Assembly: GCA_017303475.1 (NCBI GenBank)
Contig: JAFLBO010000023.1
Span: 30,349 to 94,348, forward strand
Length of the DNA: 64,000 nucleotides
From: Chitinophagales bacterium
GTDB lineage: Bacteria > Bacteroidota > Bacteroidia > Chitinophagales > Saprospiraceae
Direction of reading: 5' to 3'
Under the pieces are notes generated by a model. The model had not been told where the DNA came from. It saw only the letters and a list, made by a program, of their open reading frames with translations, and made no database searches. Numbering within the stretch: the stretch's first letter is position 1; each line of letters begins with the position of its first letter. Positions 51,325 to 60,122 of this stretch are shown piece by piece. Position numbers and translations under genes: made by a program.

Positions 51325-51453
51325 AAAAATTTCGTTTTCAGGGCGCAAAATACAGCGAGAAGGGCGGACTTTTGCAAGTAGTTCCGGGCCACTTGCTAAA
51401 TTGGAATGATTCAGATTTATCCCGGCTACTTTTTACCGTCAAGACTTTGCCAC

Positions 51454-51954
51454 ATGCAAATACTTACCGACCGACAGATTCGTCAGAAAATACGCCGTAT
51501 CGCCATTGAAATCCTGGAACGCAATTACGGAGAACCGGAAATCATCCTCGCCGGACTCAACAACAATGGCCTCGGCTTTGCCCGACTCTTGCTGGCCGAA
51601 CTTGAGGCTGTAGGAGCATCCAATACACGTTTCACCCTTACCCGTATCCGACTCAACCCGGCCAATCCGGTGGAATACGAACCCGAAGTGGAATTGCCCG
51701 CCGATGCCCTGAAAGGCAAATCTATTGTCATTGTAGACGATGTGGCTAATACCGGGCGCACCATTTTTTACGCCGTACAACCCTTGTTGAGTGTTGTGCC
51801 TAAAAAAGTAGAAGTAGCCGTTTTGGTAGACCGTCAGCACAAATCTTTCCCCATCAAGGCAGATTATGTAGGTTTATCACTGGCCACCACGCTGCTGGAA
51901 GATATTGATGTGCAAATTCGTGATGTACAGGAAATGGCTGTGTATTTGAACTAA
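51454..51954 (+). CDS. PyrR-type phosphoribosyltransferase
   Basis: A 166-residue type I phosphoribosyltransferase. The PRPP site is VIVDDVANTGRT; the flanking pattern LTDRQIRQKIRRIAIEILERNYGEPEIILAGLNNNG at the start and VEVAVLVDRQHKSFPIKADYVG at the end is that of PyrR/uracil PRTase-like proteins. It may bind pyrimidine operon RNA or make UMP; no pyr gene lies nearby, so I do not assign the symbol. The start at 51454 is chosen after an AAGACTTTG box; the frame is open to 51406. Confidence 0.85.
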   Translation: MQILTDRQIRQKIRRIAIEILERNYGEPEIILAGLNNNGLGFARLLLAELEAVGASNTRFTLTRIRLNPANPVEYEPEVELPADALKGKSIVIVDDVANTGRTIFYAVQPLLSVVPKKVEVAVLVDRQHKSFPIKADYVGLSLATTLLEDIDVQIRDVQEMAVYLN

Positions 51955-51972
51955 AATGCTTTGGTCGGCCCG

Positions 51973-54519
51973 TCACCGAAGCCTGTACACCCAAACTTCC
52001 TGATCATTGGCGGTAACCAGCATGCCTATATTTCTCCGTTGAAACAAGGTAAACGGAGTGCCGCCACCCAAGGGGAAACCGGGTTTGGCCTTTCCATCGT
52101 CGTCAAAAAGCCACAAACGCCTGCCCGGCGTATCCACGGCGCCAATACCCTGCTCTGGCGGGATAAACCAGTGTGATGGTTTGTCTGTTAGTTTTTTAGA
52201 AGCCAGCACCCGCAATTCATGTTGTACAATTTGACCGGTTCTCAGCTGCTGACCAGTCCATTGCATCCACTCCACCGGCTTATCTGCCCTCCACTGCCCA
52301 AACTGCAGGGGACTGGCAAATCCTGTTTCCAGGGTGTGTAACAAGCCCTCAGGGTCGCATTCAAATACCTGTCCGTTCGTATTGGAAGCATATAAATGCG
52401 GTACCGCAGACTTTGAATCCACCCACAAGGGCGTACTAAAAGAACCAGTTAGAGCCAAGACCGGGAACCGTAATTTCCCATCTCTGCCAAAAACTGATAA
52501 GCTCCCTAGTTTGGTCAGGATGGCCAGATAATCTTTTCCCGCATGTTGAAAATGACATAAAGGTGCTACAGCCGGGCTGCCAAGGTCCAAACCGTTCCAT
52601 CCGGGGAAAGGGCGATTGTGTGGATCAAATCCGTAAGCTTTACCATTTAGGCAAAGGGCAAAAAAACTGTAAGCCTGATTGCCGCCAAAATCTATCACTG
52701 TGATGGGTAAATCTGTTTTTTCAGGTAATACGAATGGGAAACCTTGGACATCGTTCCCGTTCTCATCCAGTAAAAAGACCGCGCTGGCTGTATTGAACAT
52801 CAAACACGGATATCCACTCCTAAAATAATCCACCACCTGAGGTTCGGATAGTAAGGGGCCGGAAAATTGCCTTGTCCACCAAAGTTGTCCATCCGCCACA
52901 TTAAGGCAATACAGTCGGTGCTGAAGGTCTTGCACCAGCACAACGTCTTTTCCGTTACGAAGTGCCGCCACCCAGGGCTGCCTGGCCACATTTGCCGGCA
53001 AGGGTGTTTTCCAAAGCATTTCTGCCGCTTGCTCAGATGACTCAACTGCCTGATTGCTCCAGCGCACCCGGACTTTCCCACTTTCTTCCGGCATAACCGA
53101 TGCTCTCAGCCAGCCCGGCGAAGTCCAGGCCTCTTCAGCTTCCCACTGTCCCAGGGCTGAGAGCAAGGCCTGCAAAAAATGAGTGTTCAGCAGCAATTCC
53201 AGATGTCCGGTTTCTGGTTGTTTGTTTAATAATGCCAAATAATCCTCCCTGGCGCCAAGTGTTTTTCCCACCAGGTATTTATCCAAAAAAACCTCCATGG
53301 AGGCTCTATCAGGGGCAAAAACCGCATATTTTTCCAATATGGCACAAACCGGGTTCCGAAAGGATTCGTCTTTTCCGGCAAATGGCTCCAACAGTCCGCC
53401 TTGCTGAAACCCCATTAATTCAAACATCTGGTAAGGCCTGGATGATTCGGGGATCAGGCCATGGGTTGCGCCATATGCCCGCAATTGATTGATGGCCAGT
53501 GCGCTGTCCTGCACGGCAAGCAGCCACAAACGGTCTGTACGCAGATCCTCCGACAAAGGCTCGGTTACGGCCAGGATGGCTTCATTGCCTATCCATGGGA
53601 GTATATAATGGTTGAAATCAGGGTTTAAGGGCCGGTTCAGGGCTTCAAAAAAGGCGTTTTTGTGTTTTATGCCCGTTTTCAATGCAAACACTACATGATC
53701 AGGCAATAACATGTCCGGGGAGTAACTGGCCGCGCCGCTGTTGTCCATCCATGATTTTCCAAAGCCTGCTGGCTCTAATAAACAGTTTAGGCTTGCGCCA
53801 TCCCAGGCCCATCCGATCCATTCGATGTTTTGGGCAGCCAGATCCGGCAAGTGTTGCCAGGGGGTATGCAGGCGCGCGCGCAGTTGCTCGGCACATACAG
53901 AAGGACGCAGGTGAAGGCGCAAAGGGGCATGGGGGAGTGACCTGTCGGTCCACCATTGATTGCCTTGTTCCAGTTGTGCCAGCGCCGATTCGACCAGGGC
54001 GGCTTGTGTGGAAAAGATAAGCAATTGGTTGGATGCCACTATTTCCAGGTATTGCCCGTTGCCGACTGGAGCCCGCCATATGTTCTGGTTGTGGAACAGA
54101 TGACGGGTGGTTATTTTGTTGTTTATCAGCCATTTATCCAAATCAATAGCTTCAGGAAGCTGCACAATAAAAAGCGGATGCAGGCTATCGGCCGGGTGCA
54201 GGGTATAGGCCAACAGGGCCGGTGATTTGGCCAGGTTGCGCAATAGCTCAGGTTGTTGTCGGAAGAGCTCAAACGCAGCGGAAGCATCGTTAAAGCCGGT
54301 TTGAAACAGGGCTGAACGGCCCAGGGCCTGCCATTCCGGGGCTGGTAAAGACTGTAGGAGTTGCTGTGCTTTAAGGATACCATTGCATTCCACAACCAAC
54401 GCGCTTTGTGCTGGCACAGCCTGAAACAGCGCAGGGGTACGCCATTGATAGCGGATTAGCAGAATGGCGCCAACTAAAAAGGTTAGCAGGAGAAAGATAT
54501 TTCGACGCGTGATTGTCAT
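51973..54519 (-). CDS. Large anchored protein with C-terminal beta-propeller
   Basis: An 848-residue protein with an N-terminal membrane anchor (MTITRRNIFLLLTFLVGAILLIRY) and a long periplasmic part. Residues about 40-480 resemble DUF3352-type proteins (ALVVECNGILKAQQLLQSLPAP, SPALLAYTLHPADSLHPLFIVQLP). Residues about 520-830 form a PQQ-like propeller (VVLVQDLQHRLYCLNVADGQLWWTRQF, FNTASAVFLLDENGNDVQGFPFVLP, TPLWVDSKSAVPHLYASNTNGQVFECDPEG). No catalytic residues are evident. It may be a scaffold or sensor of the envelope. Divergent from DUF423. Confidence 0.72.
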   Translation of the reverse strand: MTITRRNIFLLLTFLVGAILLIRYQWRTPALFQAVPAQSALVVECNGILKAQQLLQSLPAPEWQALGRSALFQTGFNDASAAFELFRQQPELLRNLAKSPALLAYTLHPADSLHPLFIVQLPEAIDLDKWLINNKITTRHLFHNQNIWRAPVGNGQYLEIVASNQLLIFSTQAALVESALAQLEQGNQWWTDRSLPHAPLRLHLRPSVCAEQLRARLHTPWQHLPDLAAQNIEWIGWAWDGASLNCLLEPAGFGKSWMDNSGAASYSPDMLLPDHVVFALKTGIKHKNAFFEALNRPLNPDFNHYILPWIGNEAILAVTEPLSEDLRTDRLWLLAVQDSALAINQLRAYGATHGLIPESSRPYQMFELMGFQQGGLLEPFAGKDESFRNPVCAILEKYAVFAPDRASMEVFLDKYLVGKTLGAREDYLALLNKQPETGHLELLLNTHFLQALLSALGQWEAEEAWTSPGWLRASVMPEESGKVRVRWSNQAVESSEQAAEMLWKTPLPANVARQPWVAALRNGKDVVLVQDLQHRLYCLNVADGQLWWTRQFSGPLLSEPQVVDYFRSGYPCLMFNTASAVFLLDENGNDVQGFPFVLPEKTDLPITVIDFGGNQAYSFFALCLNGKAYGFDPHNRPFPGWNGLDLGSPAVAPLCHFQHAGKDYLAILTKLGSLSVFGRDGKLRFPVLALTGSFSTPLWVDSKSAVPHLYASNTNGQVFECDPEGLLHTLETGFASPLQFGQWRADKPVEWMQWTGQQLRTGQIVQHELRVLASKKLTDKPSHWFIPPEQGIGAVDTPGRRLWLFDDDGKAKPGFPLGGGTPFTLFQRRNIGMLVTANDQEVWVYRLR

Positions 54520-54555
54520 GGAATCCTGATCTTGCAGCCATAAATTCAACGTGTT

Positions 54556-54933
54556 ATGGCAAATATCAATTTCATTCGTTTAGGGGCGGTTTTAGGAGCG
54601 CTTACGGTGGTTATAGGCGCATTCGGGGCGCATGGTCTCAAGCCACATTTATCGGAGTATCAAATCGCCATTTATGAAAAGGGCGTTCAGTATCAGTTTT
54701 ATCATAGTTTGGCCATTTTGCTTGTCGGCATATTATTGCAGCATATGCCCGATGGAAAGGGATTGCGTCAGGCCGGCTGGTTGTTTCTGGCAGGAATCCT
54801 GTGTTTTTCAGGTTCTCTTTATCTGCTGGCGTGCCGTGATATCATTTCTATTCCAGTGGGTTGGGCAGGCCCGGTTACACCCATTGGCGGGGTTTTGTTC
54901 ATTGCAGGTTGGTTGAGATTGGCCTGGCGATGA
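54556..54933 (+). CDS. DUF423 family membrane protein
   Basis: A 125-residue inner-membrane protein of DUF423 (YgdD-like), with four helices and the family start GAVLGALTVVIGAFGAHGLKPHLSEYQIAIYEKGVQYQFYHSLAIL. Function unknown. It reads toward the minus-strand UPF0158 gene, only 12 nt away. Confidence 0.93.
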   Translation: MANINFIRLGAVLGALTVVIGAFGAHGLKPHLSEYQIAIYEKGVQYQFYHSLAILLVGILLQHMPDGKGLRQAGWLFLAGILCFSGSLYLLACRDIISIPVGWAGPVTPIGGVLFIAGWLRLAWR

Positions 54934-54945
54934 GGATCAAGAGCG

Positions 54946-55389
54946 TTAGTCCTCTTCCTGAGATTGAATCAATTCCAGCTGGTTTTTCACATAATTAATC
55001 TGGCATTGTTTCTGGAAGAGATACCATCGCTTCAGCTGCTCCCCATCTTCCTGAATAATTGCCTTGAACTTTCTGAATGGTTTATTTTCATTCAAAGCGT
55101 TGGATAATTTTTGGCGCAGAGGCTTGTTTTGACTAAGCTGTCTGGTGAAATTTTCCATTACGATAAAGTCATCACTCGAGGTCCATTTTTCTATTTCTTC
55201 ATAATCAGAAGGATTTGCTTCTACTAACGCCACTTCATCGCTCCAGAGTGTTAAATCTGCATCCGCGATATCGAGTTCATTAGGAATAAAAACAGTTTCT
55301 CCAGTTTTCTTATGCAAGAATGCCCGGAATCCTAATGAAAGTTCTTCAGCAATCTCAGCTATTTTTTCTGGTGTTGGAAAGGATGTCAT
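54946..55389 (-). CDS. UPF0158-like protein
   Basis: A 147-residue acidic cytoplasmic protein with the UPF0158 pattern: IAEIAEELSLGFRAFLHKKTGETVFIP near the N-terminus, YEEIEKWTSSDDFIVMENFTRQL in the middle, KPFRKFKAIIQEDGEQLKRWYLFQKQ near the C-terminus. Role unknown. Start at 55389 (MTSFPTPEKIAEIA) is favoured over the longer frame. AT-rich relative to its neighbours. Confidence 0.82.
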   Translation of the reverse strand: MTSFPTPEKIAEIAEELSLGFRAFLHKKTGETVFIPNELDIADADLTLWSDEVALVEANPSDYEEIEKWTSSDDFIVMENFTRQLSQNKPLRQKLSNALNENKPFRKFKAIIQEDGEQLKRWYLFQKQCQINYVKNQLELIQSQEED

Positions 55390-55447
55390 GATTGAAGAGC
55401 GTTGATAATTAATGTTCAAAAAAACTTGTGGAGTTGGCACGATTCCA

Positions 55448-56185
55448 TCACAATCCCCAAATTTTGATCACGACAAAAGCCGCCACTACAAAAGCCAGGA
55501 TATAAACGAAGTAGGCCAGTAATACCACCATGGTAGATTTAAGCGCTCTGTGCAGCCAATTCGTTTCTTGTGTGAAGGTGACAAAATTAAAAAGAATCAG
55601 CAGCAAAACCGAGTAAAGATTAAAGGCTACAACCGGGGTAGAGTGACGCAAAACGGGAAAAAAGACTAACCCGATGAGACTCATGTTGCAAACGATAAAT
55701 GCTTGAATATAAATGTTTTCAATCAGATTGTATCGTGTGTTCACCCTAAAAAATTGACTGGACCAAAACGCTAGCGGAAGTACCAAAAGCGCCTCAAAAT
55801 ATTTAGACCAATCGCGAAACATAGCAGCGGCTGTTTTGCCAATTTTATATCCCATGGAATAGGCTTCGCCTCCCAGTGACTTGGTTTCGACCTTGATGGG
55901 CACTTTAAAAGTAATTTCCACGTAGGCCAAAATGCCGCATACAAACAGCAACAACACGATAGGATTGTAGAACCCAACCCGTTTGCCGGCGATGTAATCC
56001 CGGATGAGCGAGGGCATCCAAATGGTTTTCAGGTTTTTCAAAACACCTTTATCCAGATGCAGCAATACATGCTGCAGATCGTGTGAAATCTGGTGAAAAG
56101 TAAGTCGCGCGGTAGTAGCTTTTTGGCCGCATTCAGGGCAAAAATTGCCCTCATACTGGTTATCACAATGTAAGCAGCTGTTCAT
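55448..56185 (-). CDS. DUF3667 membrane protein with zinc ribbon, copy 2
   Basis: A 245-residue paralogue of the protein at 47264. The ribbon is CLHC with FCPECGQK, followed by TFHQISHDLQHVLLHLDKGVLKNLKTIWMPSLIRDYIAGKRVGFYNPIVLLLF, a DUF3667 signature, and three to four further helices. Shorter than copy 1 because it lacks the long soluble insert. Unknown role; perhaps membrane assembly or sensing. Confidence 0.88.
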   Translation of the reverse strand: MNSCLHCDNQYEGNFCPECGQKATTARLTFHQISHDLQHVLLHLDKGVLKNLKTIWMPSLIRDYIAGKRVGFYNPIVLLLFVCGILAYVEITFKVPIKVETKSLGGEAYSMGYKIGKTAAAMFRDWSKYFEALLVLPLAFWSSQFFRVNTRYNLIENIYIQAFIVCNMSLIGLVFFPVLRHSTPVVAFNLYSVLLLILFNFVTFTQETNWLHRALKSTMVVLLAYFVYILAFVVAAFVVIKIWGL

Positions 56186-56273
56186 AGGGTGGCAAATTTA
56201 GGATGAAAAACTACAAACGTGTTTTACCAAAAAATAACCTGCCACAAACCCCTGTTAGAGGCTGTGAATTTGC

Positions 56274-56281
56274 TACTTTTG
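56274..56281 (+). promoter_or_regulatory. -7 box for the peroxiredoxin gene
   Basis: TACTTTTG, 31 nt before the ATG at 56313. Divergent region with the DUF3667 gene. Confidence 0.5.
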
Positions 56282-56312
56282 CGCCAGTTTTTGACCTGTA
56301 TACTCTACCAGC

Positions 56313-56780
56313 ATGTTACAACCAGGCGATAAAGCCCCGGATTTTGCCCTTAGAGCCAGCGATAAGTCGCTGGTGAAATTATCAGAACAAAAAGGAAAAA
56401 ATGTTCTGCTGTTATTTTTCCCCTTCGCGTTTACCGGCGTTTGCACCAAGGAATTGTGCATGATGCGCGACAGCTTGGCTGAATATGAGCGCCTTGATGC
56501 GCAAATTTTTGCCATTTCTGTTGACAGCCCGTATACCCTGGCCAAATGGCGGGAAGAGCAGGGTTTCAACTTCCCGCTTTTGTCGGATTTCAATAAAACG
56601 GTGAGTAAAAAATACGATTCTCTTTACAAAGAATTTGGCTTGGGACTCAAAGGCGTTTCCAAGCGTTCTGCTTTTGTGGTAGACAAAAAAGGCGTCATTC
56701 AGTACGCTGAAGTGCTCGAAAATGCCGGAGAACTGCCAAATTTTGAAGCGATAAATCAGACATTACACCGGATTGGGTAG
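56313..56780 (+). CDS. Peroxiredoxin, BCP/AhpE type
   Basis: A 155-residue thiol peroxidase that reduces hydrogen and organic peroxides. Peroxidatic Cys44 and putative resolving Cys49 lie in FTGVCTKELC, the CxxxxC spacing of bacterioferritin-comigratory proteins. PFAFTGVCT, FAISVDSPYTLAKWREEQGFNFPLLSDF and SAFVVDKKGVIQYAEVL complete the family. The TAG stop is inside the left arm of a perfect palindrome, which may end the transcript before clpS. Confidence 0.94.
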   Translation: MLQPGDKAPDFALRASDKSLVKLSEQKGKNVLLLFFPFAFTGVCTKELCMMRDSLAEYERLDAQIFAISVDSPYTLAKWREEQGFNFPLLSDFNKTVSKKYDSLYKEFGLGLKGVSKRSAFVVDKKGVIQYAEVLENAGELPNFEAINQTLHRIG

Positions 56781-56844
56781 TTTGTTGGCGGTTAGCGACG
56801 GGGTGACTGCCAGTCACCCCGTCGCTAACCGCCAACAAACTACC
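56776..56844. repeat. 69-bp perfect palindrome with shared TGACT core
   Basis: Two perfect 33-nt arms around GCC. The centre is CGGGGTGACT, GCC, AGTCACCCCG as at 30047; the outer arms (GGTAGTTTGTTGGCGG and complement) are specific to this locus and begin with the stop codon of the peroxiredoxin. It lies 17 nt before the clpS ATG. Confidence 0.96.
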
Positions 56845-56861
56845 TGCAAAAACAACACACA

Positions 56862-57164
56862 ATGCCAGCAACCAAGCCATTTTGGGAAGAAGATGAGGAT
56901 ATCCTCGTAGACGAGGAGACGGATATAGATGCTGCCTCGCCGGCACAGATAGTGGTATACAATGATGATGTGAACACCTTTGAATGGGTGATCGAGTGTT
57001 TCATGACGGTTCTTGGACACACCAGCGAGCAGTCTGAACAACTGGCTATCATCATTCACAACAATGGTAAAGCCACGGTAAAATCCGGCCCCAAAAAAGA
57101 ATTGTTGCCCAAGTGCGAAGCCTTGCAAGACAGGGGATTGAGTGCTGAAATCGAAGAAAATTGA
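56862..57164 (+). CDS. clpS: ATP-dependent Clp protease adaptor ClpS
   Basis: A 100-residue adaptor that delivers N-degron substrates to ClpAP. An acidic N-terminal tail (about 1-28) precedes the core YNDDVNTFEWVIECFMTVLGHTSEQSEQLAIIIHNNGKATVKSG; the NDD pocket residues that bind N-terminal Leu, Phe, Tyr or Trp are present. It lies near aat, which makes such N-degrons. Followed by RDD 128 nt later. Confidence 0.93.
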   Translation: MPATKPFWEEDEDILVDEETDIDAASPAQIVVYNDDVNTFEWVIECFMTVLGHTSEQSEQLAIIIHNNGKATVKSGPKKELLPKCEALQDRGLSAEIEEN

Positions 57165-57292
57165 GTTTTTTAAGAAAAAAGTACCAAATGTATTGCCGGA
57201 TAAATACTTTAGCGTCCAACAATCTTCGTTATCAGAAAGGTTGAACAAACACAAAACCCGGTATTTTTCACCAAATCCAATTTTCTCATTTT

Positions 57293-57682
57293 ATGGAAAT
57301 TCTTGATCAATCTGGCAACCCTGAACTCCGCAAAGCTGATCCTGGCAACCGCATCGTTGCATATCTGATCGACGTTATCATGATCGGTGTGATGAGCTTT
57401 GTACCTGTAGCAGGCTGGATCGCCGGGCTGGCTTACGCACTTACCCGCGACTCCCTGCCTTTCCTCGACGGACAAAGTGTGGGCAAAAAAGCGATGGGTA
57501 TTCGTGCTGTAACAGAAGACGGTCAGCCGCTCACCAATAACTGGGGCCCCGGCATCATTCGAAACATTGTACTTTGGATTCCGTTGTTCCCACTGGTTGA
57601 ATTGATTGTTCTCCTCACCAACCAACAAGGCCTTCGTCTCGGCGACCAATGGGCGAAAACCAAAGTAATTTCTGTAAAATAA
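57293..57682 (+). CDS. RDD family membrane protein
   Basis: A 129-residue small membrane protein. The RDD pattern appears as ADPGNRIVAYLIDVIMIGVMSFVPVAGWIAGLAYAL, then SVGKKAMGIRAVTEDGQPLT, and IIRNIVLWIPLFPLVELIVLLTNQQGLRLGDQWAKTKV. Two to three helices. Some RDD proteins act as ion antiporters; most are unknown. It ends at a hairpin and is followed by aat. Confidence 0.9.
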   Translation: MEILDQSGNPELRKADPGNRIVAYLIDVIMIGVMSFVPVAGWIAGLAYALTRDSLPFLDGQSVGKKAMGIRAVTEDGQPLTNNWGPGIIRNIVLWIPLFPLVELIVLLTNQQGLRLGDQWAKTKVISVK

Positions 57683-57701
57683 ACCTATCTCAGGATACCA
57701 T

Positions 57702-57740
57702 ACAACGGCGGCAGGCGCAAACAGCACCTGTCGCCGTTGT
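57702..57740 (+). terminator. Hairpin after the RDD gene
   Basis: A 14-bp stem (ACAACGGCGGCAGG with CCTGTCGCCGTTGT, one G-U pair) around an 11-nt loop. The T tract after it is weak, so efficiency is uncertain. Confidence 0.6.
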
Positions 57741-57787
57741 TATTACAAACATCGGCTACAAATATTGCCGCCCCGCTGGGGCTTGGA

Positions 57788-57828
57788 ATTCAAACCCTTC
57801 AAACCCCTCCAACCCCCTCCAACCCTTC
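57788..57828. repeat. CAAACCCTTC / CCAACCCC words before aat
   Basis: TCAAACCCTTCAAACCCC and CTCCAACCCC words directly upstream of the aat ATG; related to 43681-43960 and to the BatD linker coding sequence 27576-27660. Confidence 0.8.
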
Positions 57829-57829
57829 T

Positions 57830-58549
57830 ATGCCCGTTTATTACCTTCCCGACGACGATTTTCGTGTTTTTCCCCATCCCGACCAGGCTGAGCAGAGCGG
57901 GTTGGTGGCGGTAAGCACAGATTTACACCCGGACCGGACGGTAATGGCCTATGCCAACGGGATGTTTCCCTGGTTTGAGGACCGCGGACATTTTTTCTGG
58001 TTTACACCGGATCCCAGGTTTGTATTGTTCCCGTCGGAAATCAAAGTGCAGAAGAGTATGCGGTCCGTGTTTAATCAGCATAAATTCCGATATTCGCTGG
58101 ATACATGCTTTGAAGATGTCATGCGGGCATGTGGATCGGTGCCCCGCAATGAGATTGGGCCGGAAACCACCTGGATTACGGAAGATTTTATTGATACGTA
58201 TAAGGAACTTTTCCGTCGCGGGTTGGCGCATAGTGTGGAGGTTTGGCAGGGCGACGATCTGGTGGGCGGTCTTTACGGACTATCATTGGGCAAAATATTT
58301 TATGGGGAAAGTATGTTTGCCAAAGTGCCCAACGCATCAAAAGCCGGATTTATCACCCTGGTGAGGGCGCTGGAAAAATCCGGTTATTGGCTGGTGGATT
58401 GTCAGGTAGAAACACCGCATTTGGTTAGTTTAGGCTCCCGAGGCATTAACAGGGCCGATTTTTACGATTACCTGATGCGCAACAGTTATGAAAAAACCTT
58501 GGTAGGTCGTTGGAAACTGGCTGAGGATGGTGGATTGGCCTTGCAATGA
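57830..58549 (+). CDS. aat: Leucyl/phenylalanyl-tRNA-protein transferase
   Basis: Adds Leu or Phe from aminoacyl-tRNA to N-terminal Lys or Arg of proteins, making them ClpS targets. The 239 residues show YYLPDDDFRVFPHPDQAEQSGLVAV, YANGMFPWF, FWFTPDPRFVLFP, SLGKIFYGESMFAKVPNASKAGFITL and LVDCQVETPHLVSLGSRGINR. The start at 57830 (MPVYYLPDDD) is chosen; the longer frame translates repeat (LQTPPTPSNPS). It sits 1 kb from clpS. Confidence 0.96.
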   Translation: MPVYYLPDDDFRVFPHPDQAEQSGLVAVSTDLHPDRTVMAYANGMFPWFEDRGHFFWFTPDPRFVLFPSEIKVQKSMRSVFNQHKFRYSLDTCFEDVMRACGSVPRNEIGPETTWITEDFIDTYKELFRRGLAHSVEVWQGDDLVGGLYGLSLGKIFYGESMFAKVPNASKAGFITLVRALEKSGYWLVDCQVETPHLVSLGSRGINRADFYDYLMRNSYEKTLVGRWKLAEDGGLALQ

Positions 58550-58565
58550 TATAATCTGCCTTGTG

Positions 58566-58921
58566 TTTTTTCAAACCTGTAAGGTTTGTGAAACCTACGG
58601 TATGTACACAAGTTATATATGGATGTTAAGGCAATCTGGAAACACATCTAACATCTTGTAACCACTCGTTTTAACGAGTGGCCAGGAATACCCCACTATT
58701 CACATCTAGCATCTTTGCAGAGCATCAGCATCCATAACCTCTTGAAGATGTGATGTTTTGTAAAGATGCTAGATGTAATGGGGGGGGCGACTTTTGCCCG
58801 CCGTTAAAACAGCGGGTTACAAGATGCTAGATGTTATTAATGGGGATAATCTCAGAAATTGATTCTCTATTTAACTTGTGTACATACCGTAGGTTTGTGA
58901 AACCTTACAGGTTTGAAAAAA
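58566..58921. repeat. 356-bp triply nested palindrome
   Basis: The whole gap 58550-58955. Outer arms of 50 nt (58566-58615 and 58872-58921) differ only by a central GTG/CAC triplet. Inside lies a second pair (CATCTAACATCTTGTAACC with GGGTTACAAGATGCTAGATG) and, within it, a third (CACATCTAGCATCTTT with AAAGATGCTAGATGT). AACCACTCGTTTTAACGAG and CGCCGTTAAAACAGCGGG are small stems. No gene is convincing here. Confidence 0.94.
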
Positions 58922-58955
58922 TACAAGGCAGACGTCACCTTGAAACATACATACT

Positions 58956-59840
58956 ATGCTCCGATTACTGCTTTTTTGCTTGTTGCCCGGCACTTTATGC
59001 GCGCAAAATGCAGGCAAAACCGATCTTCTCCTGTGTTCCCTCCGAAAAGGGGGCGACAGCCTTTGGCGCCCGGATTTGCCCAAATTTATGAGCGCTTTTA
59101 ACCGGGGAGGGTACAACAACCAGCCGAGTTTTTTCAGTAATAATGAACTCTGGCTTACGGTTCAGTTTGCCTCGGATACTACCCAAACAGACATTGTCAT
59201 GCTTGATTTGGTTCAAAAGACCCAAACCAGGGTTACGGCAACTCCACAAACTGCTGAGTATTCTCCCACGCTTATGCCGGGAGGCAAGCGTTTCTCCGTA
59301 GTGCGGGTGGAAGAAGATGGCAACCAGCGTTTATGGTCGTTCCCCATCGATCGATCAGATAATGGTCGGGTAGAGCTGCCAAAGGTGTACAACGTAGGCT
59401 ACCATTGCTGGTTACGCGACACCCTGTTGGCGCTGTTTATTGTTGGCGATGAAGGGCAGCCCCACACCCTGCAATCAGTGGGCTTAAAGGGCCAAAAAAC
59501 ACAGAAAATTGCTACCAATATTGGCAGATGCCTGGTGAAACGTTCAGACGGGAAACTGTTATTTGTGCAGAAACCAACCGAGCAAACATGGTTCCTCAAG
59601 ACCTGGGATCCGCAGACCAATACCCAGGAAATTGTAGTAAAAATGCCTTCCGGGACAGAAGATTTCGCCTTGCTGCCTGATGGTACCCTGTTGGCTGCAA
59701 ATGGTGTAAAGTTGTTTCAATACAAAGCTCCAAGGGATACAGACTGGAAAGAAGTGGCAGACTTCAGCAAATACGGTATCCGGAAAATTACCCGCTTAGC
59801 GGTAAGTAAAGATGGGAAATTGGCGCTGGTGGTGAATTAG
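58956..59840 (+). CDS. TolB-like secreted propeller protein
   Basis: A 294-residue exported protein (signal 1-16, ending GTLCAQ) with PD40/TolB-like repeats: PSFFSNNELWLTVQF, AEYSPTLMPGGKRFSVVRVEEDGNQRLW and SVGLKGQKTQKIATNIGRC. About six blades fit the length. It may bind a ligand or a partner in the periplasm; the function is unknown. Its TAG stop is followed by repeat words with further in-frame TAG codons (ATT TAG GGT). Confidence 0.78.
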   Translation: MLRLLLFCLLPGTLCAQNAGKTDLLLCSLRKGGDSLWRPDLPKFMSAFNRGGYNNQPSFFSNNELWLTVQFASDTTQTDIVMLDLVQKTQTRVTATPQTAEYSPTLMPGGKRFSVVRVEEDGNQRLWSFPIDRSDNGRVELPKVYNVGYHCWLRDTLLALFIVGDEGQPHTLQSVGLKGQKTQKIATNIGRCLVKRSDGKLLFVQKPTEQTWFLKTWDPQTNTQEIVVKMPSGTEDFALLPDGTLLAANGVKLFQYKAPRDTDWKEVADFSKYGIRKITRLAVSKDGKLALVVN

Positions 59841-60122
59841 GTCATTTAGGGTGTCATTTAGGGGTCATTTAGGGGTCATTTAGGGTGTCATTAGCAGCCT
59901 GGCCAAGTCATGATATAATGCCCAACCGAACGTCTCTGCGAAAATCTGCGGGAGAATCTGCGTAGATCTGCGGGAAACCTCTCGCGCGTTGGGTTTCCCG
60001 CAGATTTTCACAGATTCACCCGCAGATTCTCGCAGAAAGCGTGCGGCTTGATGGCTCACGGTGACTCTGGCCCCAAAATGACCTTTTAAATGACTAAAAA
60101 AATGACCATAAATGCCCCCAAA
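59838..60122. repeat. Nested repeat: TCATTTAGGGG outer arms, ATCTGCGGG inner arms
   Basis: Outer left TCATTTAGGGGTCATTT words (59849-59892); inner left AATCTGCGGGAGAATCTGCG (59944-59972); inner right CCCGCAGATTTTCACAGATTC (59996 on) to 60035; outer right AAATGACCTTTTAAATGAC and following words to 60122. The inverted module GCCCAACCGAACG is at 59920-59932. A further stem, AAGAGTCGCA with TGCGGCTCTT, lies at 60149-60188. Confidence 0.9.

Noticed and set aside
58831..59119. Small frames across the right arm of the 356-bp palindrome
   Set aside because: They run through the palindrome and into the TolB-like gene out of frame, with no recognisable domain.
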